From the NCBI GenBank assembly GCA_029834535.1, contig JAQMWT010000389.1:186001-250000 (forward strand): a DNA stretch of 64,000 nucleotides, written 5' to 3'. The notes under the pieces are model-generated. The model saw only the letters and a list, made by a program, of their open reading frames with translations, was not told the DNA's origin and did not search any database. A program made the position numbers and the translations under genes. The first letter of the stretch is position 1; every line of letters begins with the position of its first letter. The DNA is from Chrysophaeum taylorii (lineage: Eukaryota > Sar > Pelagophyceae > Pelagomonadales > Pelagomonadaceae). Below, in pieces: positions 11,901 to 21,677 of this stretch.

Positions 11901-13608
11901 GTCGAAGGAGATGAGGTGTTCCGCGAAGGGAATACGGCGGAGGTGATCCACGAGCGCTGGATCGGTGATAGTCGAGAGCACCGAGATGACCTCGGGAACG
12001 AAGACTTGGAGATCCACGACGGCGACGCAGATGCCCTCGTCGAGCCCGTCGTCGAGGCTCGGTTGCAGCGTGCTCAAGTCGGCCGTGGTAAGCAACCGCA
12101 GCGCGATGCGGCCCTTCTTGCGCTCGATGTAATCGCTCGCCGCGTCGGCCGGATTGAGCGGGACGACTTCGGCCCAAGCGATTTTCTGGTCGGGGCAGAG
12201 TGGCACGCCCGAAGCGCCGAGGCGGACGACGCCAACCTGGTGACGCACGTCAGGTCCGTGATGATGATGATGATGATGAAACAGACGCTGATTTAAAAAA
12301 ACGCACCAGCGCCGAACACTGGAGACGATAGGTTGTTCTCCAGTTAGTCTCGACCGTCGGCGGCTTGCGCGAGCGCAGATCGTTGAGGATGAAGATCTGG
12401 CCGTCGCGGCGGATGGTCTCCCTGACGACGACAGCGTCGTAGACGTCCGTCGAGGCGCGCGGGCCCTTGGTTCCGACGAGGGGCGCCTGAAGGCGGCGCA
12501 GGCAGCGGGCGCACGCGGCGTCGTGGCCGTGACGCGCGCAGCAGACTTTGGCGGCCTCGCCGCAGGTCCCTCGGCCGCCCGGGAGCCGCTGTCCGCAGAC
12601 GCGAGACTTGTTGGACCGCGCGACGGCGAGAAGCGGCTGGTTGCAGGGCATGTCGTGCTGATGTTGATGACATTTTGGAAACACCGCCCCCGCGCCCCAG
12701 TAGAACGTGAGCATCGTCACGAGCCGCCCGAGCGTCTCGACGTAGTCGTCCACGGACTCGTATCCTTTCTGCAAGGGTGGAGCGTCGAGCCACGCGCCGC
12801 TCTGGAGCCAGCCGACCGTGGCCGCGCGCCACCCGAGCCAAGGGACGACCTCCTCCTCCTCCTCCTCCTCCTCGCGGGTGGTCGTCGCGGCGTCGAGCGT
12901 CGCGACGCACCGCTCGACGATCGCCGGATATCTCGCGAGCAACGGCCCGCACCTGCTCGCGAGTAAAACGTCAATCTGCAGCAGGGCAACGAGGGATTTT
13001 TGAGCGGCTTTTCCCACGTCGGCAACCTGGTCGCGCATATCGGGCGTTGCGACGAGGCGATGCTCTAGAACATCGGCGGCGACCTCGAGCGTCTGCGCGT
13101 CGTCGGCCGAGGCGACGGCGCGCTCCACGACCGCGAGCACGGCGCGCGGCGGCGGCTGCACCGCGGCGCTCGCCGGCAGCAGCATGAGGGCCCGCAGCAG
13201 GTGCCGCGCGGCCGCAGGCTTGAGGGCTCCCGCGACCAGCCACGACCGGTGCCATAGATCGAGATCGACCTCGACCTTCTGTCGCTGGACTTGTTTGCCG
13301 AGATGCCGTAGGAACTGGGCGATATCCGCGGAGACCCCCCCGTGCTTGATATTCGTGGAGACCTCCCCCTGCTTGATATCCGCGGAGACCCTCCCCCGTC
13401 CTCCTCCTTTAGATGCGTGGTGGGCGTAGCGGCACCTGTCCCCAAATTTGCACCAGCCCGTGTTCTGGAACGCGTAACACAGCTTGGCTGGTGGCGCTTC
13501 GTGCTCGGTCCTGAGCTTCTGGGGCAATTCCTCGGCCCCCACGTGCCTGAAACAGCACTTGTCGCCGTGCTTGCACCGGCCTTTCTTGAACTCGAAGCAA
13601 ATCTTCAT
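2910..13608 (-). CDS. Giant CCCH / ZNFX1-like SF1 helicase / NF-X1 / RING-Rcat fusion, about 11 exons
   Basis: Splicing by motif logic gives one frame of about 3,225 residues from ATG 13608 to the stop at 2910. Introns I infer: 12237-12306, 11607-11648, 11113-11176, 10153-10280, 9831-10002, 7891-8088, 7627-7720, 7326-7421, 7208-7311 and 7057-7112. Order: two CCCH fingers (residues 1-65); Walker A GPPGTGKS near 630; YKNHALDE (motif Ia); a Cys/His-rich insertion with about nine repeats of the form YC-x2-H-x-C; an acidic linker; VEEACEVLEP (motif II); LVGDHRQL (III); LDEQRRMRP (IV); VITPYKGQ; VDRYQGDEND (V); NRFIVAMSRAR (VI); about 900 residues of CGH-type NF-X1 cysteine repeats; then a RING-like CGVC finger and an Rcat-like CPKC...DGCFALTC finger. 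ZNFX1 and fungal Hrr1 relatives are RNA-binding helicases in small-RNA or antiviral silencing. An RNA-surveillance helicase with ubiquitin-ligase capacity is inference. The last exon alone is 4.1 kb. Confidence 0.8.
7312..7325 (-). other. 14-nt microexon in helicase motif V
   Basis: Motif V of ZNFX1/Upf1-type helicases reads RYQGDEND followed by hydrophobic residues. RYQ(G) lies at about 7,422-7,435, (G)DEND at 7312-7325, and VVILSL starts at 7207. Between them are a 96-nt segment starting GC and ending CAG, and a 104-nt segment starting GT and ending CAG. Removing both restores the motif exactly and in frame, leaving a 14-nt exon. Confidence 0.65.
9831..10002 (-). other. Introner-like intron, 8-nt direct repeat
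   Basis: On the minus strand the intron begins GTCTGGAC and the following exon also begins GTCTGGAC after CAG. Removal joins two Cys/His repeats in frame (C-PESG-RC-EDHRC). The duplicated 8-mer looks like a target-site duplication from DNA insertion. Confidence 0.6.
10153..10280 (-). other. Introner-like intron, 7-nt direct repeat
   Basis: The intron starts GTTCTGC and the downstream exon starts GTTCTGC after CAG (minus strand). Removal gives PPSLFCETHEC, restoring the FC-x2-H-x-C repeat pattern. The intron contains in-frame stops and a (CTTT)n pyrimidine run, so it cannot be coding. Confidence 0.6.
11607..11648 (-). other. 42-nt intron splitting Walker A
   Basis: Minus strand: GGACCACCG, then GTAAG...CCGCAG, then GGTACCGGCAAG. 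Removing 42 nt turns an interrupted sequence into GPPGTGKS, the canonical P-loop. The length is a multiple of three and there is no stop inside, so retention would insert 14 residues into the ATP-binding loop. Confidence 0.75.
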
Positions 13609-13708
13609 TTTCCCTTCTCGTGTTTTTGAACGTGTCGAACACGCGACGAACATCCGATGATGACGTAACGAACGAATCCTGTTGTACAATAATTCTCCAA
13701 GACACCAA

Positions 13709-13775
13709 AAACACCCCCCCTCTTAGCAGTCGACATTTAAAGACACCAACCCCCCCCCCCTCTTAGCAGTCGACC
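13709..13775 (-). repeat. Partial heads of the Helitron-like element, two copies
   Basis: Two copies of a C-rich run followed by CTCTTAGCAGTCGAC lie here, about 105 bp upstream of the giant helicase gene's ATG. The same sequence occurs, as its reverse complement, in the element at 19,142 and in the array at 50.7-54.5 kb. Only the terminal part is present. Confidence 0.7.
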
Positions 13776-13784
13776 TTGACAAAC

Positions 13785-14213
13785 ATGAGGCAAGTTTCTC
13801 TCGCAGCCCGCCTTCGCCACGAAGAGATCAACAAGAGCCAGGGAGAGAAGCTTCGCAAGGTCGGCGTTCTCTTACTCAAGCCCCCCGTCTTCAGCCACGC
13901 CCGGCTCTACGTGGCTCTTAGCCGAGTGAGCGCAAGCTCGCAACAAACAGGACTGCGATTAAATAACAACACGAGATGGCACAACGAACCGCTCGCGGGA
14001 ATTGTAGTGACTAATCTGGAACAGCCGTCTTTATTTTTGGAGCTATACCTCGAAGCCCTGGGACTGTGCGCGAAGACGTTGACTACTACTGGTGACAGAC
14101 AACGTCGGCTACTTCTTGGCGACGAACAAGCTGAAGCCTTGGGGATTCATTGCGCAGGGTACCGACTCGATGGACGAGAACCCAGCTTCGAGGAAGATGG
14201 CACGGAACTTTAA
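13785..14213 (+). pseudogene. Pif1/Helitron helicase C-terminal fragment
   Basis: The open frame begins with EEINKSQGEKLRKVGVLL and continues into LYVALSRVS, matching the last helicase motif of Pif1-family helicases, the form carried by Helitrons (INKSQGQT...YVALSRV). Everything upstream of this motif, including the ATPase core and the Rep domain, is missing. After about 13,945 the frame runs into unrelated sequence overlapping the methyltransferase pseudogene. It diverges from the copies at 19 and 50-54 kb, so it belongs to an older or different element. Confidence 0.65.
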
Positions 14214-15255
14214 AAGTTGGCGTGACGGTACCGAGGCCGTCTCCGCCGTTCATCTTGGCGCACGGCAAGCAAAGCGCCGAGGTCGGCGCAAAGATGTGGG
14301 CGGTTGGGAGGGCGGCCTGCTCGAGCGGGTCATCGTTCTCGGCGGCGAGGGGCTCCACGAGGAGGAGCATCCCGTCTTGGTCGAGGTTGTTGTAGGTGTG
14401 TTTAGCAGCCAGCCTTGGTGACGACGCAAAGATATTGGAACGAGGCGAGGAAGCTCACGACGTCGTACTTACTTTGTCTCGAACAAGGACCGTACGAATC
14501 TGCGGATTCGACCGAGAAAGTGACGTTGGTGAGCTGCTTGGTGACAGCGAGCGTCTTGGCCTGCTCGATCGATCTGGTGCAATAGTCGATGCCGTGGACC
14601 TCAGCTTTTGGAAACGTCTCGGCGAGGAGGCACGACGACACGCCCATGCCGCACCCGATGTCCGCGATGCGCCCGCCCGCCTCGAGCTTCGCCTCGATCT
14701 CGGAGGGGAGGCACGGCACCAGCAGCCCTTCGTAGAGTACGTGCACAAACATTTTCCGATGCGAGGATCTCGATCGCGCGAATCGATGCCGTCGCCGGTC
14801 TTGAACGCGCTTGCGAGCTTAGCGCGGTCGCCGCAGACGACAGCGAAAAATGTCGCGCAAAAGGATGAGGGCGCCTCCGACGTGATATGATCGACGTTGG
14901 GATGGAGTACTTGCCGTCATCGTACGCGAGCACGCCCACGCTTAGCATCGACAAGCACCACACCTCGACGTAGCGGCTGTCAGAGCCAGCGGCACCAGCG
15001 ACTTCGCTCGGCCATCATCGGGCCGTTGGCGAGATTCTTGAATAGGCCGAGCTCTTCACCGAGACCGATGAGATTCAACGCAATGGCAGCAACTCCGATC
15101 TTTTCAATCGATGCGCTCAAGGCCGCCGACGATGACGTGTCGAACATGCTCTTCCGAGCCGCCGCTTTGGCGAGCTTGGATAAACGAAAGCTTCTTGCAC
15201 GCAGGCAAAACCACACAGGCAAAACGCCCTTTTTTTGGACCTCTTTTTGCACCAA
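14090..15255 (-). pseudogene. SAM-dependent methyltransferase pseudogene
   Basis: Four minus-strand segments in changing frames follow one protein in order. A helical N-terminal region (15255-15000) contains IGLGEELGLFKNLANGP. A winged-helix part follows with SDSRYVEVWCLSML. The SAM-binding motif GGRIADIGCGMG with HGIDY lies at about 14,700-14,600. A C-terminal part (14370-14200) begins MLLLVEPLAAEND. The arrangement resembles the Rv2258c-like methyltransferases with an N-terminal winged helix. Frame changes near 15,015, 14,915, 14,760 and 14,450 without intron-like sequence mark it as dead unless these are assembly errors. Its substrate cannot be told. Confidence 0.65.
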
Positions 15256-16747
15256 AAACGACGAAGCTCAGCTCTTGAAGTGACACGTCACAAAGCGTCA
15301 TAGAGGAGAGGAGGCCGAGTTTATTATTGCTGTGGTTTGCAACTCCCAGGTTCAAAGTGCCAAAATGGATGACCGTCGGGAAACAAGGAAGCAACTAAAG
15401 GAGATGAGCGCAGTGGGGAACAAGGATGAAGGCGGATGGGCGCAAAGGTAGGCAGAAGGGAGCAAGGCAAGAGGGAGTGGCGCAAGGAGCTCAAAAAGAG
15501 GCAAAGAGAATAAAGAGGAAGAAGAGAGAGTAGCGGCAAGCGTGGTGATGAAGAAAGACGCGAGGAGACGACGCTAGACGACGTCTGTATTAGCCCCGCA
15601 CGGAGTGGTTTCTCGAACTCCCCAAGCTCTAAAAAAACAAGCAACGCGCACCACAGGTCCATCCGTCCGCAGTCACCCCGCTCAAAGCTCGGCCCCCGCC
15701 GCTCGAAAAAAGCTCGTTGTTGTGCTCAAAGCCTCCGCCCCGTAGCAAATACGCCCGCGAGATCACCAGGGTTTGGAGCTCCGATGATGGGGACTCCTCG
15801 CTGACGGTATCGACGACTTGCTTCTCCATCTCTAGGTTTGGATGTCTCGAATCTCGACTTTTCTCCCGTTGACCATGTGCGTGGAACACCACGCCGCCGT
15901 CATCGACGGCATCATCGAACAGAGATTCGGCAACCTTGGAAACGGGGCCGCTTGGAGCAAGGTGTCGCGGCTCACCCCACTTCTATCAATATGACAATAC
16001 CTCGATACGCACTGCTTGCCGGTGCAAATCCTCGGCCGCAAAATCGAACCGCGAAGTGTCCGTCATTCTGCTGCGTTTCAACGAAAGCTCGTTGCAGGAG
16101 AAACCAGAGAACCGAAAATCCGCTGCATGTTAAAAGGTCTCCGCTGAGGTGATAATGAAGGGGACTTCATCGGGATGGATGCAGAGGTCCGTCGTCCACT
16201 CTGCTTGACTGCGGCCTCAAAAGCCGGGCTCCGCTCCGAAGCGCTTGAATTTGTTACAAGTTTTGCTGACCGGTCGCCGCGAAGTTCTCGGAATCTTCTG
16301 CGTAAAGCAATCGACGACCTTCCTCTCGCACCTCGCGGGCCTGAAAACGCAAGACCTTCTTCTTCGCCGACGACCTCGACCTCCTTTGACAGTCCTGGGA
16401 TATGATTGTAATAGCGCCGACGACGTTCAACAACATCAAGACGCGACCGACGTCGGTATCATAACGAACTTTTTTCTTCTTTCAAAGGACTTCTTCAACT
16501 TTTCAGTTGCTCTTTATTATGCCAAAAAAAGAGCGAAAAAATTGAGCTTTGGTGGTGGTGACGGACGCAGTTTGAAGTTGGAGGAAGTTCCTCACACTTG
16601 AGGTGTGTCATCAAGGCTTCTGTTCCAAGATTCTGAGAATCAAGCAGAACGATTATGTGAGATTCTAGCTGCTTTGCTAGGATTTAGGAGGAATCGACCG
16701 AAGAAGAAGGTCCTGTCACCTCTTGGCATCACCACAAGCAGATCCTC
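15256..16747. other. No recognised gene
   Basis: The stretch contains a purine-rich tract (about 15,400-15,570) and short open frames on both strands with no recognisable domain. Protein-like runs occur on the minus strand between 16,440 and 15,800 but do not join into one frame. It may hold a further decayed gene. Confidence 0.5.
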
Positions 16748-18772
16748 ATGGTGTTTGGCATTGAGGAGGAGGAGGAGGAGGAGGAGGAGGAGGAGGATGA
16801 GGAGGAGGAGAATCGTCTCCCTTCGACGACGTCGGGAAAACGGCGGGAGAGCGAGGCGTCAACGCAAGCGTCGGAGTTGAGCGCGGCGCTGGAGCGGGTG
16901 AAGGCGGGGCAGGTCCTCGGTGCGCCGGTGCTCGAGCTGGCGAATTCGCTGTTGGCGGCATCGTCGAAGGCTTCTGCCGTGACGGCGAAGTACGAAGCGA
17001 ACGGACATAAATTTGAGGAGAGTTATGATTTCCTGGTAGTGGCGTGCCGGCCGTTGGACCTGGAGGGCGTGCTGAGCTTGACCACGGAGGAGGAGGCGGT
17101 GTTCGGGTCGCAGGGGTGGTTCGCGTTCCAGACGACGCTGTTCGAATTTCCGGTGGCGTCGAGGAACGACGACGAGGACGACCTGCCGGCGGTGCGCCTG
17201 TCGCCGTACGAGTTGGACCAGACGAAGGGGCACGCGTACGGGTACCGGTCGGAGACGCGCAAGGAGTTCGCCGGGTTCGTCCAGGGGAACGGCCTCGAGA
17301 CGGAGCTCGTCACGATTTACCAGCTCGTAGACCCCTCGCTCGTCCCGGAGGAAGAGTGTACCAAGGAGGCGCTCTGGGCCAAGTTGGAGGCCGACATGGC
17401 GGCCGGGCGCTACGAATGGTTCCCGTACGAATGGGACAAAAGGATCCTGCTGGAGCAGGAGAACAACCCGTTCCACACGCGGTACTTCGACCGCTTCGAT
17501 CTCGCTCAGCTGCGTCGAGGCGACCCCTGGGAGATCATCGACCTCCAAGGAAAAAACGCGACGCTCTACGCGCACGCCTCGACCTGCTTCGAGTCGGTGC
17601 TCCACTGCTATCAGTACTTTGACCTCGTCGTCGCCGAGAAGCCCAAGGCGCTGCCGAAGAAGAAGGACGCGAAGATTCTCGTCGTCGGCGCGGGCCCTTC
17701 GGGCTTGTTGGCTGCGCGAAAGCTCGAGAGGATGGGCTACCGGAGCGTCAAAATCCTCGAGACGCTCTCAAATTTCAAGGGGGGCGGCGACGAGGCGTCG
17801 CCGCCGTTCGCCATGCTCGCCGGGAAGACGCAGACCTACGTCAAGGAGCAAGAGCCCAAGCGCATCCCGTGCGAGCTTGGAACCTGCTACATGTCGCCCG
17901 CCTACGACGACATGGTCAGCGACCTCGCGGATATCACTGTGGGTAACGAGCGCCTCGCCCTCGACCGGGACTACAACGCGGCCGCGCCGTACTTCCGCGA
18001 GATCTCGACCTTCGAGCAGTTCGAAGAGGACGGACCGGTGATGACGCTCTTCAGAGCGCGCAAGCTCAAAAAGGCCTACCTCGGCCTCGCCAAAACAGAT
18101 CCGTACCCCAAAGATTTCCCCGTGGTGCTCGACAATCCCAACTACGACGCGCTCCGAGGCTTTGAGGCGACGACGCGCGCGCCCGAGAAGAACTCGCCGA
18201 CGGACGACGAGATCAAAAATCTCAAGAAAACTCTGAGAAACTTCGCTTCAAAGCTCGCCTGGGCCGTCATCAACTACATCCTCATCCACTTCCTCATCAT
18301 GGGCACCGAGCGACCCATCCCCGCCGACCGGCCCGAGTTCCTCGAAGCTAAAAGAGTCCTCGGCCGAATGACTATTCACGACTTTCTCACCAAGTACGAT
18401 CTCCTCGCTCTCACCGGCGTCTTCCAGTACGGCTACTCCGTCCAGGGCTATGGCAGCATCTCCGACGCTTCCGACGTGCCCGCTTTCTACCTTCTCGTCT
18501 GGATCACCCCGCAGACGCTCATCCCGAGTATCACCAACGAACTCAAGGACCTCGTAAAAAATCTCGCCAAGACAAACCGGGTCGTTGACGACACCTTCAA
18601 ACTCATCTTCGGCGGGGACTACCAAGACAGGCTCCTCGGCGAGACCGCAATCGTTACCTGCTGGGCCAAGGGCTGGGGCGACGTTTGGCGCCAGCAAAAG
18701 GAACAGTTCGAAAACGGCGACAAAGTCGAGATCGTCTACGACGCCAAAATCACAACCATTACCCGCGCTTGA
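16748..18772 (+). CDS. FAD-dependent amine-oxidase-like protein with permuted halves
   Basis: The frame encodes 674 residues. After an acidic (Glu)n start, residues 75-300 look like the C-terminal half of a fungal/oomycete-type flavin oxidoreductase: YDFLVVACRPLDLEG, a long substrate-binding region, then PWEIIDLQGKNATLYAHAS, the usual last FAD-contact segment. At residue 308 comes the N-terminal Rossmann motif, KILVVGAGPSGLLAARKLE, followed by GKTQTYV, LGTCYMSPAYD and a middle region that stops at KVEIVYDAKITTITRA. In an ordinary member the piece after TITR would be the VTAKYEANG...FLVVAC segment that here opens the protein. The order is therefore C-half then N-half. There is no signal peptide. 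It could be a circular permutation or the recombinant of two tandem copies. Catalytic competence is unknown. Confidence 0.7.
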   Translation: MVFGIEEEEEEEEEEEDEEEENRLPSTTSGKRRESEASTQASELSAALERVKAGQVLGAPVLELANSLLAASSKASAVTAKYEANGHKFEESYDFLVVACRPLDLEGVLSLTTEEEAVFGSQGWFAFQTTLFEFPVASRNDDEDDLPAVRLSPYELDQTKGHAYGYRSETRKEFAGFVQGNGLETELVTIYQLVDPSLVPEEECTKEALWAKLEADMAAGRYEWFPYEWDKRILLEQENNPFHTRYFDRFDLAQLRRGDPWEIIDLQGKNATLYAHASTCFESVLHCYQYFDLVVAEKPKALPKKKDAKILVVGAGPSGLLAARKLERMGYRSVKILETLSNFKGGGDEASPPFAMLAGKTQTYVKEQEPKRIPCELGTCYMSPAYDDMVSDLADITVGNERLALDRDYNAAAPYFREISTFEQFEEDGPVMTLFRARKLKKAYLGLAKTDPYPKDFPVVLDNPNYDALRGFEATTRAPEKNSPTDDEIKNLKKTLRNFASKLAWAVINYILIHFLIMGTERPIPADRPEFLEAKRVLGRMTIHDFLTKYDLLALTGVFQYGYSVQGYGSISDASDVPAFYLLVWITPQTLIPSITNELKDLVKNLAKTNRVVDDTFKLIFGGDYQDRLLGETAIVTCWAKGWGDVWRQQKEQFENGDKVEIVYDAKITTITRA

Positions 18773-18986
18773 GAGAGTGACTTCAGGTAGGTGCGTCCCA
18801 CTATACCAACAGCTACCTTTCGCGACGAACGAACGACGACCAAGTCTACGTCGCAACTGCGACGCCAAATCGAGATGATCGCCTCTCGCACATCGTCGTC
18901 GTCGTCGTCGTCGTCGTCGTTGTCTACTATGTGACGCCAATCGAGAGAGATCGCGCCCGAGTGCCCGCCGGAACTTTAACACGGTG

Positions 18987-19050
<64 letters not shown>

Positions 19051-19052
19051 CC
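18987..19052. repeat. (CCTG)n microsatellite
   Basis: About 16 uninterrupted CCTG units sit in the 3' flank of the flavoprotein gene. A (CGT)n run lies just before it (about 18,892-18,921). Confidence 0.95.
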
Positions 19053-19141
19053 ACAAAAGGCAGGGGCTCTTCCCCGCACCACGCCGACCCCTGCTGCATA
19101 GTTTTGTTTTTAAAAGAGGGTGGTGGTGGTTGTTGTTAGAG

Positions 19142-20559
19142 TCCTAACTACTAATCGACAGATGTTTGTTTGTCTGTTTGTTTGTTTGTCTTTAAATGTC
19201 GACTGCTAAGAGGGGGGGGTGTGTGTGGGGAGCATGAAGGATGTGGGTGGGTTTGTGGGGCATGAGGGATGTGCCTGACGGGCGGAGATAAGTACGCGGG
19301 ACCTAGTCGGGGTCATCGCCGAGGCGTGGGGCAGGCGAAGAGAGGACGGGCCCCGCCCGTAGGTCGTACGCATGCTGCCGCCGGACGTATGTGCGACGAA
19401 GGGTGACGTCCTGCTGGGATCGGGCGGCCTGGGTGGGGTTCCCCGAGGCGGCGACATGGGTGAGGGCGGTGAGGGCACAGCGAGCCCGGCCTAATGCGTT
19501 GGCGATCCCCCACTCACGGTAGATGCGGCGAGTTTGGGCCGCCTTTGCCTCTTGTGAAGTTGGCGCAGTGTCCCTCGATTTAGGGTAAGGATCAGGTAAG
19601 TGCGAGAGTAAGGATCAGGTAGGCGCGAGAGCCAGACAGTGATCCTCCAAGCCGTCTACGGCGACCTCGCAGACTATTTCCACGACCCGCGGCGGCTCTT
19701 TCAGCGCGCCATTCTCACGCCCCGTCGAAACGATGCTGTCGATGCTGACAACGCGCGCATGACCGCGGCCTTTTTTTCCCGGAGACGAGGCGTCGGAGTT
19801 CTTTTCGGCTGACTAGGCTGGGTCGGAAGACGACGCCTCGCTCTTTACAGTAGAGTTTTCAACTCCCTGACAACCAACGGGATGCTGACTTTGAGCGCGA
19901 GCTTAAGGTCTTCGAAACCTCGACCCGTCGCACGGCCACTGCAACGGTACCAGATACATGATCGATCGTGTCGTTTTCACCGAGGCTCCTCCAACCTGTA
20001 TCCCTTAAGGCCCGCCTACGCCAAACGATCAACAAGAGCCAGGGCCAGACGCCCCGCGAGGTCGGCGTCCTCTTGCCCACAAGCCCGTCTTCTGCCACGT
20101 CCAGCTCTACGTGGCTCTCTGTCGATCGGCATCCCCGAGGATATGCTCATCTGGGTCGACGACTCCACCCTACCCCACACGTGCTGCGCAATATCGACCG
20201 ATAAGCCCCCTCCCGGCGTCTACACGCGCACTATAGGTGAACTTACTGGGACCACGTGAACTTTTTACTGGGGTTTGAGATTTGGACTAGGTGAACTGAG
20301 TGACCAGGTGAACTTACTGGGACGAGGTGAACTTACTGGGGTTTTTAGAGTAAAGGGTTTTTAGAGTAAACTCAAAGGTTGGCGGCGCGTGCGGATCAAA
20401 GCAGCGTAGATTGGCGGAGGCGAGAGCGACGAGCTCAAAGGAGTTGGTTTGAGCTAGGTGAACTTACTGACCAGGTGAAATTATATGAAACTTACTGGGA
20501 CCAGGTGAACTTACTGGGGTTAGAGATTGGGACTAGGTCAACTTACTGGTTTGCACTTG
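19142..20559 (+). mobile_element. Helitron-like element, copy B
   Basis: The head is TCCTAACTACTAATCGACAG followed by TTTGT/CTGT repeats and GTCGACTGCTAAGAGGG. The tail has GTGAACTTACTGG repeats and ends GCACTTG. Inside (about 19,639-20,258) lies a broken Pif1-type helicase C-terminus: in shifting frames, VYGDLADYFHDPRRLFQRA, DNARMTAAFFSRRRG, INKSQGQTPREVGVLL and LYVALC. The Helitron identity rests on this helicase match and the 5' TC end. The 3' end is not the canonical CTRR, and no Rep domain is present, so it is non-autonomous. Its tail lies 13 bp before the DHFR-TS ATG. Confidence 0.65.
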
Positions 20560-20572
20560 TAGTTTGAAAATT

Positions 20573-21645
20573 ATGGGCGGTGCGACGACGTGCGACAAGG
20601 CGAAGAACTTTCAGGTGATTGTGGCCGCGACGACGACGATGATGGCGATCGGAAAGAACGGCAAGCTACCGTGGCGGCTGCCCTCCGACCTCGCGCGGTT
20701 CAAGCAGAAGACGGTCGGCGGCGCGTGTATTATGGGTCGACGGACCTGGGAGTCACTGCCGAAGAAGCCCCTCGCGGAGCGGACGAACATCGTGGTGTCG
20801 CGGACGCTGCGTTGTTTGGAAGGCGCCGAGGTGTGCGCATCCCTCGAGGCGGCGCTCCTCGCCGCGGGCGAGCGCGCCGACGAGGTGTTTGTGATCGGAG
20901 GTGCGGAACTGTACGCGGAAGCGCTCGCACACCCCCAGTGCGGTCGCGTGCTGGTGACCGCCGTCGAGGGCCGGTTCGAGGACTGCGACACCTTCTTCCC
21001 AAGCCTCCGGGCTTCGGATTTCCGCCTTGCCTCGCGTTGTCCGTGGCGCGAGGAAAACGGAATCAAGTTTCGGTACGAGATCTACGAGCGAATCTTCGAG
21101 CACCAGGAGTATCAGTACCTCGGCCTCGTGCGGCGCATCATCGAAGAGGGCACGCGCCGCGCCGACCGCACGGGGGTCGGGACGGTGTCATTATTCGGGG
21201 AATCGATGCGCTTCTCGCTCCGCGATAAGAGCTTTCCTTTGTTGACTACGAAACGAGTCTTTTGGCGAGGTGTCGCGGAAGAGCTACTGTGGTTTCTGAG
21301 GGGATCCACCGATGCCCAGGAACTCGCCGAAAAAAACGTCCACATCTGGGACGACAACGGCTCGGAGCAGTTTCTGCGCGACCGCGGCCTCGACTATCGC
21401 CGCGGCGACCTCGGCCCCGTCTACGGCTTTCAGTGGCGCCACTTTGGGGCCTCCTACGAGGGCTGCGACAAGAATTATGAGAACCAGGGCATCGACCAGC
21501 TCAAGGCGGTCATCGACGCGATCAACAACGACCCTACCAGCCGCAGGATTCTCATGACTGCCTGGAACCCCGCGGACCTCGACAAGATGGCCCTTCCCCC
21601 GTGCCACGTCTTCTGCCAGTTTTACGTGGCCGAAGGCAAGCTCTC

Positions 21646-21677
<32 letters not shown>

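Noticed and set aside
18248-19099. Minus-strand protein with an AGRQ repeat
   Set aside because: It is the translation of the (CCTG)n microsatellite plus the antisense of the flavoprotein.
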